A stretch of DNA of 64,000 nucleotides. Source: Tepidiphilus margaritifer DSM 15129. Its GTDB lineage: Bacteria; Pseudomonadota; Gammaproteobacteria; Burkholderiales; Rhodocyclaceae. Numbering within the stretch: position 1 is the first letter of the stretch; each line of letters starts with the position of its first letter. Positions 7,493 through 17,673 of the stretch are shown one piece after another. The notes under the pieces are model-generated. The model ran no database searches. It was given only the letters and a program-made list of their open reading frames with translations, and was not told where the DNA came from. The translations under genes and the position numbers were made by a program. The stretch covers positions 62,001 through 126,000 of the forward strand of contig NZ_AUDR01000017.1 in NCBI RefSeq assembly GCF_000425565.1. The letters run 5' to 3'.

Positions 7493-9160
7493 ATGATGAC
7501 GATGACCGGCGCCGAATTGATCGTGCGCTTGTTGGAACAGCAGGGGATAGAGACGATCGTGGGCATTCCCGGCGGGGCGATCCTGCCGCTCTACGACGCC
7601 TTGAGCCAGTCGAAACGGATCCGGCATGTGCTCGCGCGCCACGAGCAGGGTGCTGGTTTCATGGCCCAGGGCATGGCGCGGGTGACGGGCAAGCCCGCGG
7701 TGTGCTTTGCTTCGAGCGGACCCGGGGCGACGAACCTGGTGACGGCGATCGCCGATGCGCGGCTCGACTCCATTCCGCTGGTGGCGATCACGGGGCAGGT
7801 GCCGCTCGCCATGATCGGCACCGACGCGTTCCAGGAGGTCGACATCTACGGCATGACCATCCCCATCACCAAGCACAATTTCCTCGTGCGCTCGGCCGCC
7901 GAGCTGCTGGAGGTGATTCCGCAGGCGTTTCGCATCGCCATGTCCGGGCGTCCGGGGCCGGTGCTCGTCGATGTGCCCAAGGACGTGCAGAACCAGCTCG
8001 TCACGTTCGAACGTCTGCCGGTGCCGGCGGTGCCCGATCCGCTGCCGCCGTTGGATGAACCGGCGATCGCGGCGGCAGCGCGTTTGATCGACGAGGCCGA
8101 GCGTCCCGTGCTCTATCTGGGCGGCGGGGTGATCCATGCCGATGCGGCTCCGCTCGCGGTGACGCTGGCCGAACAGACGGCGATGCCCACCACCATGACG
8201 CTGATGGCGCTCGGGGCGATGCCGGTCGATCATCCCCTGTCGCTGGGGATGCTGGGCATGCACGGCGCGCGCTACACGAACTTTGTCTTGCAGGAAGCGG
8301 ATCTGTTGGTGTGCGTCGGCGCGCGTTTCGACGACCGGGCGATCGGCAAGGCTTCGCAGTTCTGTCCCGAGGCGAAAGTGATCCACATCGACATCGACCG
8401 GGCGGAACTGGGCAAGATTCGCCGTCCCGACGTGGCGATCCATGGCGACGTCAAGGCGGTGCTGCAGGCGCTGTTGCCGCGGGTGCGGGCCCAGCTGCGC
8501 AAGCGCTGGCTGAGCCACGTGGCGGGACTGAAGTCGCGCTTCCCTCTCGTGCTGGAGGGGCGCGAGGATCCGCGCAGCCACTACGGGCTCGTCCAGGCGG
8601 TGGCCAAGGCGCTCGACGACGAGGCGGTGGTGGTCACCGACGTCGGCCAGCACCAGATGTGGGTGGCGCAAGCCTATCCGCTGCGCCGGCCGCGGCAGTG
8701 GCTCACCTCCGGCGGGCTGGGCACGATGGGCTTCGGTCTGCCGGCGGCGATCGGCGCTGCGCTCGCCGAGCCGCAGCGCACGGTGGTGTGCTTCACCGGC
8801 GACGGCAGCCTGAAGATGAACATCCAGGAGATGGCGACGCTCGCCGAAGAAGGAGGCAACGTCAAGATCGTGCTGATGAACAACCAGTCGCTCGGGCTCG
8901 TCTATCAGCAGCAGAATCTCTTCTATGGCAAGCGCGTGATCGCCTCGAACTACCGCCGGCCGACGGACTTCGTCAAGATCGCCGAGGGCTTCGGGCTGGA
9001 AGCGCTCGATCTGGATCGCAGCGAGCATCCCGAGGCCGATCTGGCGGCGATCCTGCGCCGCCCCGGTCCGGCGCTGATCCACTGCTCGATCGAGCGCGAG
9101 CGTTTCGTCTATCCCATGGTGCCGCCGGGCGCCGCCAACACCGAGATGATCGAGGGCTGA
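7493..9160 (+). CDS. ilvB: Acetolactate synthase (AHAS I type) large subunit
   Basis: 555 residues. It is a ThDP- and FAD-dependent enzyme joining two pyruvates to acetolactate (valine/leucine) or pyruvate and 2-ketobutyrate to acetohydroxybutyrate (isoleucine). Visible motifs are the activating glutamate in HVLARHEQGAGF, the central FAD domain, and the ThDP motif GDGSLKMNIQEMATLAEE. The text follows E. coli IlvB (AHAS I) closely throughout, for example LDSIPLVAITGQVP, HPLSLGMLGMHG, FDDRAIGKASQFCP and the C-terminal YPMVPPGAANTEM. Most betaproteobacteria instead use the IlvIH (AHAS III) type. The ATG at 7493 has an AGGAG site at 7481-7485. It is cotranscribed with ilvN behind the attenuator. 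Confidence 0.95.
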   Translation: MMTMTGAELIVRLLEQQGIETIVGIPGGAILPLYDALSQSKRIRHVLARHEQGAGFMAQGMARVTGKPAVCFASSGPGATNLVTAIADARLDSIPLVAITGQVPLAMIGTDAFQEVDIYGMTIPITKHNFLVRSAAELLEVIPQAFRIAMSGRPGPVLVDVPKDVQNQLVTFERLPVPAVPDPLPPLDEPAIAAAARLIDEAERPVLYLGGGVIHADAAPLAVTLAEQTAMPTTMTLMALGAMPVDHPLSLGMLGMHGARYTNFVLQEADLLVCVGARFDDRAIGKASQFCPEAKVIHIDIDRAELGKIRRPDVAIHGDVKAVLQALLPRVRAQLRKRWLSHVAGLKSRFPLVLEGREDPRSHYGLVQAVAKALDDEAVVVTDVGQHQMWVAQAYPLRRPRQWLTSGGLGTMGFGLPAAIGAALAEPQRTVVCFTGDGSLKMNIQEMATLAEEGGNVKIVLMNNQSLGLVYQQQNLFYGKRVIASNYRRPTDFVKIAEGFGLEALDLDRSEHPEADLAAILRRPGPALIHCSIERERFVYPMVPPGAANTEMIEG

Positions 9161-9172
9161 CAGGAGAGGAAG

Positions 9173-9487
9173 ATGATCGAACAAGTGGCCGAACCGCTGC
9201 CTGCGAGCGGTTTCGAGAAAGTGGTGCTGGAGCTGGAGGTCAACAACCATCCCGGCGTGATGAGCCACGTCTGTGGCTTGTTCGCGCGGCGTGCCTTCAA
9301 CGTCGAGGGAATCCTGTGCATGCCTTTGCCCGACGGACGGCGCAGCCGCATCTGGCTCACCGTCTTCGCCGACCAGCGGCTGGAACAGCTCGTCCGCCAG
9401 CTCGAGCGCCTGGTCGACGTGCTCGAAGTGCGCCGCCATGGAGCCGATCACGAGGTGTTCGTGCAGCTGGAGCGATTCTTCCAGTGA
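9173..9487 (+). CDS. ilvN: Acetolactate synthase (AHAS I type) small regulatory subunit
   Basis: 104 residues, close to enteric IlvN (96) and much shorter than IlvH (about 163). A single ACT domain shows NNHPGVMSHVCGLFARRAFN, VEGILCMPLPDG and DQRLEQLVRQLERLVDVLEV, nearly the same as E. coli IlvN. The small subunit activates IlvB and confers valine feedback inhibition. It starts 12 bp after ilvB with an AGGAGAGGA site. The short IlvN form agrees with the AHAS I assignment of ilvB. Confidence 0.95.
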   Translation: MIEQVAEPLPASGFEKVVLELEVNNHPGVMSHVCGLFARRAFNVEGILCMPLPDGRRSRIWLTVFADQRLEQLVRQLERLVDVLEVRRHGADHEVFVQLERFFQ

Positions 9488-9508
9488 GTCGAAGCCGTGT
9501 GGAGCGCA

Positions 9509-9517
9509 TGCTAAACT
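9509..9517 (+). promoter_or_regulatory. Possible extended -10 promoter for aroC
   Basis: TG-C-TAAACT is an extended -10 element. A weak TCGAAG lies 17 bp upstream at 9489-9494, immediately after the ilvN stop. This would give aroC transcription independent of the ilv attenuator. Confidence 0.4.
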
Positions 9518-9549
9518 CGTTCTTTTGCGCACGGACGGTAGGGTAAGCG

Positions 9550-10680
9550 ATGGCGGGCAATACCTTCGGCACAGTGTTCACGGTGACTTCCTTCGGGGAA
9601 TCGCACGGGCCGGCGATCGGCTGCGTGGTCGACGGCTGCCCGCCGGGCCTGGCGCTCACCGAGGCCGACATCCAGCGCGAGCTCGACCGGCGCAAGCCCG
9701 GCACTTCGCGCCACGTCACCCAGCGGCGCGAGCCCGACACCGTCGAGATCCTCTCGGGCGTCTATGAGGGCATGACGACGGGCACGCCGATCGCCTTGCT
9801 CATCCGCAACGTCGATCAGCGCTCCAAGGATTACGGCAACCTCGTGGAGACGTTCCGTCCGGGGCACGCCGACTACGCCTACACCATGAAATACGGCCGG
9901 CGCGATCCGCGCGGCGGCGGGCGTTCTTCGGCGCGCGAGACGGCGGTGCGGGTGGCGGCCGGGGCGATCGCCAAGAAGTGGCTGCGCGAGCGCCACGGCG
10001 TGGTGATCCGCGGCTTCATGGCCCAGCTGGGGCCGATCGAGATCCCCTTCGTTTCCTGGGAGCACGTGGAGCAGAATCCTTTCTTCGCTCCGAATCTCGA
10101 GCTGGTGCCGGAGCTCGAACGCTTCATGGATGCGCTGCGCAAGGCGGGCGACTCGGTCGGCGCAAGGCTCACGGTGGTGGCCCGCGGCGTACCCCCGGGT
10201 TGGGGCGAACCGGTGTTCGGGCGGCTCGATGCCGAGATCGCCGCGGCGATGATGAGCATCAACGCCGTCAAGGGCGTGGAGATCGGCGACGGGTTCGCCG
10301 TCGTGACCCAGCGCGGCAGCGAGCATGGCGACGAGCTCACGCCGCAGGGGTTTCTGTCGAACCACGCTGGCGGTATTCTCGGCGGCATCAGCACGGGGCA
10401 GGACGTCGTCGTGCATCTGGCGGTGAAGCCCACCTCCAGCATCCGGCTCGAGCGCCGTTCGATCGACCTGCGTGGGGTGCCGACCACGGTGGCCACCCAC
10501 GGACGGCACGACCCCTGCGTGGGGATTCGCGCCACACCGATTGCCGAGGCCATGCTCGCGCTGGTGCTGATGGACCAGGCGTTGCGCCATCGGGCGCAGT
10601 GCGGCGACGTGGTGCCGCCGCTTCCCCCCATTCCGGCGTCGGCACCGGGCGCAGCGGGTTCGATTCCTTCGCCACTTTGA
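9550..10680 (+). CDS. aroC: Chorismate synthase
   Basis: 376 residues, the usual length. Family signatures are visible: the N-terminal [18 protein letters not shown], the region [40 protein letters not shown] and [19 protein letters not shown]. It converts EPSP to chorismate using reduced FMN, the last shared step to tryptophan, phenylalanine, tyrosine and folate. It lies between ilvN and leuC; a possible own promoter sits in the 62-bp gap upstream. The ATG at 9550 agrees with the conserved N-terminus. Confidence 0.97.
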   Translation: MAGNTFGTVFTVTSFGESHGPAIGCVVDGCPPGLALTEADIQRELDRRKPGTSRHVTQRREPDTVEILSGVYEGMTTGTPIALLIRNVDQRSKDYGNLVETFRPGHADYAYTMKYGRRDPRGGGRSSARETAVRVAAGAIAKKWLRERHGVVIRGFMAQLGPIEIPFVSWEHVEQNPFFAPNLELVPELERFMDALRKAGDSVGARLTVVARGVPPGWGEPVFGRLDAEIAAAMMSINAVKGVEIGDGFAVVTQRGSEHGDELTPQGFLSNHAGGILGGISTGQDVVVHLAVKPTSSIRLERRSIDLRGVPTTVATHGRHDPCVGIRATPIAEAMLALVLMDQALRHRAQCGDVVPPLPPIPASAPGAAGSIPSPL

Positions 10681-10716
10681 AGGGATGACCTGTTGCTGAT
10701 GCGCTACGCCATGGTG

Positions 10717-10746
10717 TTGGCGCCAATGACGAGGTTGTGAAATAAT
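10717..10746 (+). promoter_or_regulatory. Possible promoter of leuCDB
   Basis: TTGGCG (10717-10722), an 18-bp spacer and AATAAT (10741-10746) lie in the AT-richer gap between aroC and leuC. The leuC ribosome site CGGAGAG follows at 10774-10780. No leader peptide rich in leucine codons or terminator hairpin is evident, so attenuation as for ilvBN is not indicated here. Confidence 0.4.
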
Positions 10747-10788
10747 TACGCGCCGCGGGTGGCGCGATCGACCCGGAGAGAACCTGCA

Positions 10789-12210
10789 ATGAATGCCAAG
10801 ACATTGTATGACAAATTATGGGATGCGCATCTGGTGCGCCAGGAGCCCGATGGCACGGCCCTCATCTACATCGATCGCCACCTGATCCACGAGGTGACGA
10901 GCCCCCAGGCGTTCGAAGGGCTGCGTCTGGCAGGGCGCAAACCCTGGCGAACGGCTTCCGTCGTCGCCACGGCCGATCACAACGTCCCCACAGACCCGGG
11001 TGAGAGCGAGATCCGCGATCCTGTCTCGCGCGAGCAGGTGGTCACGCTCGACCAGAACATTCGCGCCTTCGGGGCGCTGCGCTATTTCCCCTTCCGTGAC
11101 CCGCGCCAGGGCATCGTGCACGTCATTGGCCCGGAAAGCGGGGCGACGCTGCCGGGGATGACCGTGGTGTGCGGTGATTCGCACACGTCCACGCACGGGG
11201 CGTTTGCCTGTCTTGCCCACGGCATCGGCACCTCCGAAGTCGAGCACGTGCTCGCCACCCAGTGCCTCATCCAGAAGAAAGCCAAGAACATGCGCGTGCG
11301 CGTCGACGGCGGCCTGCCGCCGGGCGTCTACGCCAAAGACGTGATCCTGGCGATCATCGGGAGAATCGGCACCGCCGGCGGCACGGGGCACGCCATCGAA
11401 TTCGCCGGCGAGGCGATCCGCTCGCTCTCCATGGAAGGGCGCATGACGGTATGCAACATGGCGATCGAGGCCGGCGCGCGCGTGGGCATGGTCGCGGTCG
11501 ACGACAAGACCATCGACTACTTTCGCGGCAAGCCGCTCGCGCCCAAGGGCGAGCTGTGGGAACGGGCGGTCGACTACTGGCGCACCCTGGTCTCCGACAC
11601 CGATGCCCGGTTCGACCGCGAGGTGGTGCTGGATGCCTCCACCCTCAAGCCGCAGGTCACCTGGGGTACTTCGCCGGAGATGGTCACCGACATCGAAGGG
11701 CGCGTGCCCGATCCGGCCGCTTTCGCCGATCCGGTCAAGCGGGACGCCGCCGAGCGGGCGCTCGCCTACATGGGGCTGGAACCGGGTACGCCGATCACCG
11801 AAATCCCGGTGGATCAGGTCTTCATCGGCTCGTGCACCAATTCCCGCATCGAGGATCTGCGCGCGGCCGCCGCCGTCGTGCGCGGGCGCAAGAAAGCGCC
11901 CAACGTCAAGCGCGTGCTGGTGGTACCCGGCTCGGGCCTGGTGAAGAAACAGGCCGAGGAAGAGGGGCTGCACCGCATTTTTCTGGAGGCCGGTTTCGAA
12001 TGGCGCGACCCGGGCTGCTCCATGTGCCTGGCGATGAACGCGGATCGCCTCGAGCCGGGCGAGCGCTGCGCTTCGACCTCCAACCGCAACTTCGAAGGCC
12101 GCCAGGGTGCGGGTGGGCGCACGCACCTCGTGAGCCCCGCCATGGCCGCCGCCGCCGCGATCGCCGGACACTTCGTCGACGTGCGCGAACTGCTGCCGGC
12201 CTCCGCCTGA
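10789..12210 (+). CDS. leuC: 3-isopropylmalate dehydratase large subunit
   Basis: 473 residues, close to E. coli LeuC (466). It is an aconitase-superfamily protein with 4Fe-4S ligands in [18 protein letters not shown] and [11 protein letters not shown], and substrate-binding regions [18 protein letters not shown] and [13 protein letters not shown]. With LeuD it isomerises 2-isopropylmalate to 3-isopropylmalate in leucine synthesis. It is the first gene of leuCDB, with leuD 20 bp downstream. leuA is not in the window. The ATG at 10789 fits the conserved [14 protein letters not shown] start. Confidence 0.97.
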   Translation: MNAKTLYDKLWDAHLVRQEPDGTALIYIDRHLIHEVTSPQAFEGLRLAGRKPWRTASVVATADHNVPTDPGESEIRDPVSREQVVTLDQNIRAFGALRYFPFRDPRQGIVHVIGPESGATLPGMTVVCGDSHTSTHGAFACLAHGIGTSEVEHVLATQCLIQKKAKNMRVRVDGGLPPGVYAKDVILAIIGRIGTAGGTGHAIEFAGEAIRSLSMEGRMTVCNMAIEAGARVGMVAVDDKTIDYFRGKPLAPKGELWERAVDYWRTLVSDTDARFDREVVLDASTLKPQVTWGTSPEMVTDIEGRVPDPAAFADPVKRDAAERALAYMGLEPGTPITEIPVDQVFIGSCTNSRIEDLRAAAAVVRGRKKAPNVKRVLVVPGSGLVKKQAEEEGLHRIFLEAGFEWRDPGCSMCLAMNADRLEPGERCASTSNRNFEGRQGAGGRTHLVSPAMAAAAAIAGHFVDVRELLPASA

Positions 12211-12230
12211 GACCCGAGAGAGACAAAGAC

Positions 12231-12884
12231 ATGGAAAAATTCATCCGCCTCGATGCCCTGGTCGCTCCGCTCGATCGGGCCAACGTCGACACCGACGCCA
12301 TCATTCCCAAGCAATTCCTCAAGTCCATCCACCGCAGCGGCTTCGGCCCCTACCTCTTCGACGAGTGGCGCTACCTCGACCACGGTGAGCCGGGAATGGA
12401 CTGCAGCAAGCGGCCGAAGAATCCCGATTTTGTGCTCAACCAGCCGCGCTACGAGGGTGCGCAGATCCTGCTCGTGCGTGAGAACTTCGGCTGCGGCAGC
12501 TCGCGCGAGCACGCGCCCTGGGCTTTGCTCGATTATGGTTTCCGCGCCCTGATCGGCCCCAGCTTCGCCGACATCTTCTACAACAACTGCTTCAAGAATG
12601 GGCTCTTGCCCATCGTGCTGCCGACCGAAGAGGTCGATCGGCTCTTTCGCGAGTGCGAGGCCATGCCCGGCTACCGCCTGGTGATCGATCTGCCATCGCA
12701 GACCATCACCACGCCCGAAGGGCGGGTGATCTCCTTCGAGATCGACCCCTTCCGCAAGGAGTGTCTGCTCAACGGCTGGGACGACATCGCGCTCACGCTG
12801 CGCCACGCCGACGAGATCCGCCGCTTCGAAGAGGCCTATCGTGCACGCCATCCCTATTACTTCGTCGAGGAGTCCGCGGCATGA
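12231..12884 (+). CDS. leuD: 3-isopropylmalate dehydratase small subunit
   Basis: 217 residues, within the family range. It contains [19 protein letters not shown] at the N-terminus and the swivelling-domain signature [20 protein letters not shown] that contacts substrate. It forms the heterodimeric isomerase with LeuC. The stop codon overlaps the leuB start by four bases (ATGA), implying translational coupling. Confidence 0.97.
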   Translation: MEKFIRLDALVAPLDRANVDTDAIIPKQFLKSIHRSGFGPYLFDEWRYLDHGEPGMDCSKRPKNPDFVLNQPRYEGAQILLVRENFGCGSSREHAPWALLDYGFRALIGPSFADIFYNNCFKNGLLPIVLPTEEVDRLFRECEAMPGYRLVIDLPSQTITTPEGRVISFEIDPFRKECLLNGWDDIALTLRHADEIRRFEEAYRARHPYYFVEESAA

Positions 12885-13942
12885 AGAAACGAATCTGCGT
12901 GCTTCCCGGCGACGGCATCGGCCCGGAGATCGTCGCCGAGGCGGTGAAAGTGCTCGACGCCCTCTCCCTGCCGCTCGAGTATGAATACGCCCTCCTGGGC
13001 GGCGCGGCGATCGACGCCACCAGCGAGCCTTATCCCGAGGCGACGCGGGAGGCGGCGCGCCGGGCCGACGCGGTACTGCTCGGCGCCGTGGGTGGTCCCA
13101 AGTGGGACGAACTGCCGCGCGCCCAGCGTCCCGAGCGGGGGCTTTTGGGCATCCGCAAGGATCTGGGGTTGTTTGCCAACCTGCGCCCGGCCGTGCTCTT
13201 CCCCGAGTTGGCCTCGGCTTCTTCCCTGAAACCCGAAGTCGTGTCGGGACTGGACATCGTCATCGTGCGGGAGCTCACCGGCGACATCTACTTCGGCGAG
13301 CCGCGCGGCATCGAGGTGCGCGATGGCGAGCGGGTCGGTTTCAACACCATGATCTACCGCGAAAGCGAGATCCGCCGCATCGGCCGCGTGGCCTTCGAAA
13401 CGGCCCGCCGCCGCGGCAAGAAGCTGTGCTCAGTCGACAAGATGAACGTGCTCGAGACCACCCAGTTGTGGCGCGACGTGATGAACGAGCTTGCGCCGGA
13501 GTATCCCGACGTGACCCTCACGCACATGCTCGTCGACAACGCCGCGATGCAACTCGTGCGCGCGCCCAAACAGTTCGACGTGATCGTCACCGGCAATATG
13601 TTCGGCGACATCCTCTCCGACGAGGCGGCCATGCTCACCGGTTCCATCGGCATGCTGCCCTCGGCCTCGCTCGACGAGCAGGGCAAGGGGCTCTACGAGC
13701 CCTGTCACGGTTCGGCGCCGGACATCGCCGGGCAAGGCGTGGCCAACCCGCTCGCCACCATTTTGTCGGCGGCGATGATGCTGCGCCACAGCTTCGGCTG
13801 GGAAGACGCGGCCGCGCGCATCGAAAGCGCCGTGCGCACGGTGCTCGCGCAAGGGCTGCGTACGCGCGACATTTTCGAGCCCGGTACGCGGCTCGTCGGC
13901 ACCGCCGAGATGGGCGAGGCGGTGGTGGCGGCACTGCGCTGA
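12881..13942 (+). CDS. leuB: 3-isopropylmalate dehydrogenase
   Basis: 353 residues, typical length. It belongs to the isocitrate/isopropylmalate dehydrogenase family: [20 protein letters not shown] at the N-terminus, the substrate arginines in GLFANLRPA and [16 protein letters not shown], and the metal/NAD segment [20 protein letters not shown]. It oxidatively decarboxylates 3-isopropylmalate with NAD. It is the last leu gene here, followed 26 bp later by asd, an arrangement common in betaproteobacteria. Confidence 0.97.
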   Translation: MKKRICVLPGDGIGPEIVAEAVKVLDALSLPLEYEYALLGGAAIDATSEPYPEATREAARRADAVLLGAVGGPKWDELPRAQRPERGLLGIRKDLGLFANLRPAVLFPELASASSLKPEVVSGLDIVIVRELTGDIYFGEPRGIEVRDGERVGFNTMIYRESEIRRIGRVAFETARRRGKKLCSVDKMNVLETTQLWRDVMNELAPEYPDVTLTHMLVDNAAMQLVRAPKQFDVIVTGNMFGDILSDEAAMLTGSIGMLPSASLDEQGKGLYEPCHGSAPDIAGQGVANPLATILSAAMMLRHSFGWEDAAARIESAVRTVLAQGLRTRDIFEPGTRLVGTAEMGEAVVAALR

Positions 13943-13968
13943 CAGAAAAACGAGACGAGGAACAGGAA

Positions 13969-15108
13969 ATGGCAATGCAACGAGTGGGATTGGTGGGCTG
14001 GCGCGGCATGGTCGGCTCCGTGCTGATGCAGCGCATGGAAGAGGAGAAAGATTTCACCCTCTTCGAACCGGTGTATTTCTCCACTTCGGCCGCAGGCAAA
14101 CCTGCGCCGGGCTTCGGCGGCGTGACCCCGGCCGAGCCGCTTCAGGACGCCTACGACCTGGAAGCGCTCGCCCGGATGGACATCATCCTCACCTGCCAGG
14201 GCGGCGACTATACCAAGGCGGTCTATCCCAAGCTGCGCGCAGCCGGCTGGAAAGGGCACTGGATCGATGCGGCGAGTGCCCTTCGCATGGAACCGCACAC
14301 GGTGATCGTCCTCGATCCGGTCAATCGCCCGATGATCGATGCGGCGCTCGCCAAGGGTGGGCGCGACTGGATCGGCGGCAATTGCACCGTCTCGCTCATG
14401 CTGATGGCCCTTGGGGGGCTGTTCCGCGAGGAGCTCGTCGAATGGGTTTCCTCGATGACCTACCAGGCAGCCTCCGGTGCCGGAGCGCAGAACATGCGCG
14501 AGCTGCTCGAACAGATGGGGCGACTCCATCAGGCAGTGGCCGCTGAGCTTGCCGATCCGGCCTCCGCCATTTTGGAGATCGATCGTAAGGTGACGGCGGC
14601 GATGCGCTCGCCGGATTTCCCCACCAAGAATTTTCGCGGCGTGCCGCTCGCTGGCAGTCTCATCCCCTGGATCGACGTGCCGGTCGAGCATGGCCAGTCG
14701 AAAGAGGAATGGAAGGGCGGGGCCGAGTGCAACAAAATCCTCGGCAAACCCCCTTTCCGTACGCCGGGTTCGATCCCCATCGACGGCTTGTGCGTGCGCA
14801 TCGGCGCCATGCGCTGCCATTCGCAGGGGCTGACGGTCAAGCTCAGGCGCGACGTGCCGCTCGAGGAGATCGAAGCGATCATCGCCGGGGCCAACGAGTG
14901 GGTGAAAGTGGTACCGAACGAGCGCGAGGCGAGCGAGCGCGAGCTCACGCCGGCGGCCGTGTCGGGGACGTTGACGGTACCCATCGGGCGGTTGCACAAG
15001 CTCGCCATGGGGCCGGAGTATCTGGGGGCGTTTACGGTAGGCGACCAACTCCTGTGGGGGGCGGCCGAGCCGTTGCGCCGAATGTTGCGAATCCTGCTGC
15101 AAGCTTGA
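13969..15108 (+). CDS. asd: Aspartate-semialdehyde dehydrogenase
   Basis: 379 residues, of the E. coli-type subfamily. The NADP-binding start [20 protein letters not shown], the catalytic cysteine in [15 protein letters not shown] and the late motif [17 protein letters not shown] are visible. It reduces aspartyl phosphate to aspartate semialdehyde for lysine/diaminopimelate, threonine, methionine and isoleucine. A second in-frame ATG lies at 13975; the 13969 start was chosen for its spacing from the upstream ACGAGG. It probably belongs to the leu transcript. Confidence 0.96.
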   Translation: MAMQRVGLVGWRGMVGSVLMQRMEEEKDFTLFEPVYFSTSAAGKPAPGFGGVTPAEPLQDAYDLEALARMDIILTCQGGDYTKAVYPKLRAAGWKGHWIDAASALRMEPHTVIVLDPVNRPMIDAALAKGGRDWIGGNCTVSLMLMALGGLFREELVEWVSSMTYQAASGAGAQNMRELLEQMGRLHQAVAAELADPASAILEIDRKVTAAMRSPDFPTKNFRGVPLAGSLIPWIDVPVEHGQSKEEWKGGAECNKILGKPPFRTPGSIPIDGLCVRIGAMRCHSQGLTVKLRRDVPLEEIEAIIAGANEWVKVVPNEREASERELTPAAVSGTLTVPIGRLHKLAMGPEYLGAFTVGDQLLWGAAEPLRRMLRILLQA

Positions 15109-15155
15109 GAACAGGTACAGGTGCAGGATTCGAGCTCGACTAGGGAGCGCAGAAC

Positions 15156-17648
15156 ATGAAACGAACGAGGCAGGTGCCATTGGCCCTGTTGCTGGGCGCT
15201 TTGTGGGGGAATGCCTGGAGTGCGGGATTCGGTGAGCTCATCGTGCGCTCCCGTTTGGGGGAGCCGCTCACGGCCGAGATCACCGTGAAGGCGACCCCGG
15301 AAGAACTGCGATCCCTGTCGGCACGTATAGCCCCTCCCGAGTATTTCCGCGAAGTCGGGGTGCCGTACAACGCCACGACTCAGGCGATCGAGGCGAAACT
15401 GGTGCGAGACGGCAATCGAGCCAAGATCGTGCTCACGAGCCGCACGCCGATCCGCGAGCCGTTCGTCGACGTGCTGCTCGACATGAACTGGGCTGGGGGG
15501 CGTTTGGTGCGAGAGTTCGCCATCCTGCTCGATCCGCCGGAAGTGGCGGCGCCTGCACGGCCGGTGCCGGCCATCGGCAAGAACGTGATTCCTTCCCCCA
15601 CGACAGCGGTGCGGCAGACGCCGGGCCAATGGACCGTGCAATCCGGAGATACGCTCTATGCCATTGCGCGCCAGGTGGCGCCATCGGGTGCTACGACCGA
15701 ACAAACCCTCGTAGCGCTGTGGCGCGCCAATTCCAACGCCTTCATCGACGGTGACATCAATCGGCTCAAGGTCGGTGCGACGCTCAAAGTTCCCTCGAGC
15801 GAGGAAATCCGCCGTATCCCTCTGGCCGAGGCGCGTTCGATGCTGCGTGTGCCTAGCAAGTCACGGCATGCCGCAGTTGCGGCAGCACCCGCCCGCGAAA
15901 CGGGGCCTGCGCCCGAAGCCTCGGCGGACAAGGGCAAAGTGGTCGCCCGAGAGGCGCTCGAATCCCCGTCGCCCGCACCCGCCGAAGATCGTCTCAAGGT
16001 CGGTGCAGCGCCCGAAGCTGGGGCTGGCACGGAAACGAAAAGCCCCGCCATTCCTTCGCCCGAGACCGCGGCCTTGCAGGAAAGTCTGTCCGCCTCGGAG
16101 GCCGCCTTGGGTGAAGCCAACGAGCGCATCGTCAAGCTCGAGACGGAAATCGCCCGCCTACAAAAACTTCTCGAAGCGCAAAATGCCACCCTCGCTCGCC
16201 TGCAGGCGCAAGCCGAAACCAGCGTCAAACAGAGCGAGGCGTCTTGGGGCGACGCACTCCTTCCCGCTGTGGGCGGGGCTGCGGCCGCACTGCTTGCGAT
16301 GTTTGGCTGGTCTGCTTATCGCCGTCGTCGCGAGGAAAAAGCCGCCCTTTCCATTTCCCCGTCAGCAGCTCCGACAACGGTGACGCCGGAGACGCCCGCC
16401 GTGACCACGATGGAACACTCCGGGCCGGTCACCGAGTCTGGCCGGGCCGTCACCTCAGGGCAAAACATCGATACCTCCAGTATTCTCGGTACGGATTTCA
16501 CCCAAGTCGCGTTCAATGCCTTGCATGCCGACGAAGGGGTCGATCCGGTGGCCGAGGCCGAGGTCTATCTCGCCTATGGCCGTGATCCTCAGGCCGAGGA
16601 GATTCTGCTCGACGCACTCAAACAGAATCCCCGCCGTGCAGCCATCTATCTCAAGCTGTTGGAGGTCTATGCCAAACGCGGTGATCGGGCAAAGTTCGAT
16701 CAATATTTGAAGACCTTGTCCGATTTGACTGGAGAGCAGGGGCCCGACTGGACCATGGCGCTGGCGATCGGGCAGCGAGCCTGGCCGCAGGACGAGCGTT
16801 TCGCTACGGTGGTGGTAACCGATACCTTGGAACCCCCCGAGTCCTTGGTCGAGAAAGCAGAAGAAGCGACGTCCGAGCCAAGGAACGCGTCGGCCCCGGC
16901 GCCGGCCGCCGCGGTATCGGCCGAGCCAGCTGCGACTGCTCCGCAAGCAGACTTCGTCGATCTCGATTTCGACCTGGACAAATTGACGGAGCAGATGACG
17001 GCCGAACCGAAACCTGCGCCAACGGCCGCGACTCCTGCTCCGGCAGAAGAGGCTTTGGAGTTCGATCTCGAACTTCCCCCCGTGGAAGAGGAGACGACTC
17101 GCCCGCCGCAGGTTTCTCCTGCAGCCTCTGCCCCGGCGCAAGCGCCTGCACCGGCAAGTGCATCCGCCGCCGAATCGCTGGAATTTCCCGAGCTTTCCCT
17201 GGATGAGGGCGCTGTCACACCCCAAGAAGAGCGTCCTGCGCCTTCTCCGGCCGCAGTGGCGGAGTCACAGGAATTGAAGTCCATGCTCGAAGAGATCGAT
17301 TTCGACCTCGCCGAGATTTCCCCGGAGATAGAGGCTCCGTCCATGGACCAGACGACGCAGGCGCGCATGCAGGAATCCTCTGAGGTGACCGCGGCGAGTG
17401 CCGAGGCGCAAAGGGCAGCCGAAGTCGGCCCTCCGACCGAGGTCATGGACATCGATCTCGAGCGTTTCGCCAGCGAAGCCGGCGCGACCGATCACGACAC
17501 GCGTCTCCAGCTTGCCCAGGCCTATTTCGAGATGGGGGACACCGAGGGCGCGCGCGAGCTGCTCGAAGAAGTGCTGCGTGACGGCAACGAGGCGCAACGT
17601 GCAGCGGCCCAGCAGCTCATGGACAAGATCCAAGGGAGCAAAGCTTGA
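15156..17648 (+). CDS. fimV: FimV/HubP-type polar landmark protein
   Basis: 830 residues. The order is: signal peptide (about 1-24), an N-terminal FimV domain (LIVRSRLGEPLTAEITVKA), a LysM peptidoglycan-binding motif (about 158-215, VQSGDTLYAIARQVAP), a coiled coil (about 305-355), one membrane helix (about 365-385), a long acidic Ala/Pro/Glu-rich cytoplasmic region, and the C-terminal FimV/TPR motif (HDTRLQLAQAYFEMGDTEGA). FimV proteins organise the cell pole and are required for type IV pilus secretin assembly and twitching. Placement between asd and truA is typical of beta- and gammaproteobacteria. Codon use in the low-complexity middle is less GC-rich, as usual for this family. Confidence 0.92.
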   Translation: MKRTRQVPLALLLGALWGNAWSAGFGELIVRSRLGEPLTAEITVKATPEELRSLSARIAPPEYFREVGVPYNATTQAIEAKLVRDGNRAKIVLTSRTPIREPFVDVLLDMNWAGGRLVREFAILLDPPEVAAPARPVPAIGKNVIPSPTTAVRQTPGQWTVQSGDTLYAIARQVAPSGATTEQTLVALWRANSNAFIDGDINRLKVGATLKVPSSEEIRRIPLAEARSMLRVPSKSRHAAVAAAPARETGPAPEASADKGKVVAREALESPSPAPAEDRLKVGAAPEAGAGTETKSPAIPSPETAALQESLSASEAALGEANERIVKLETEIARLQKLLEAQNATLARLQAQAETSVKQSEASWGDALLPAVGGAAAALLAMFGWSAYRRRREEKAALSISPSAAPTTVTPETPAVTTMEHSGPVTESGRAVTSGQNIDTSSILGTDFTQVAFNALHADEGVDPVAEAEVYLAYGRDPQAEEILLDALKQNPRRAAIYLKLLEVYAKRGDRAKFDQYLKTLSDLTGEQGPDWTMALAIGQRAWPQDERFATVVVTDTLEPPESLVEKAEEATSEPRNASAPAPAAAVSAEPAATAPQADFVDLDFDLDKLTEQMTAEPKPAPTAATPAPAEEALEFDLELPPVEEETTRPPQVSPAASAPAQAPAPASASAAESLEFPELSLDEGAVTPQEERPAPSPAAVAESQELKSMLEEIDFDLAEISPEIEAPSMDQTTQARMQESSEVTAASAEAQRAAEVGPPTEVMDIDLERFASEAGATDHDTRLQLAQAYFEMGDTEGARELLEEVLRDGNEAQRAAAQQLMDKIQGSKA

Positions 17649-17673
17649 AAATCTCCTGCCGGCGGTGAGCGCG

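Noticed and set aside
7403-9532. 709-codon minus-strand open frame opposite ilvBN
   Set aside because: His/Arg-rich antisense shadow of a clear acetolactate synthase operon.
10681-10788. Leucine attenuator before leuC
   Set aside because: A short ATG frame exists, but there is no Leu-rich peptide and no terminator hairpin with a T-run.
13102-15108. 668-codon frame suggesting a fusion upstream of asd
   Set aside because: The first 289 codons lie out of frame in leuB and are low complexity; the Asd N-terminus and ribosome site are at 13969.
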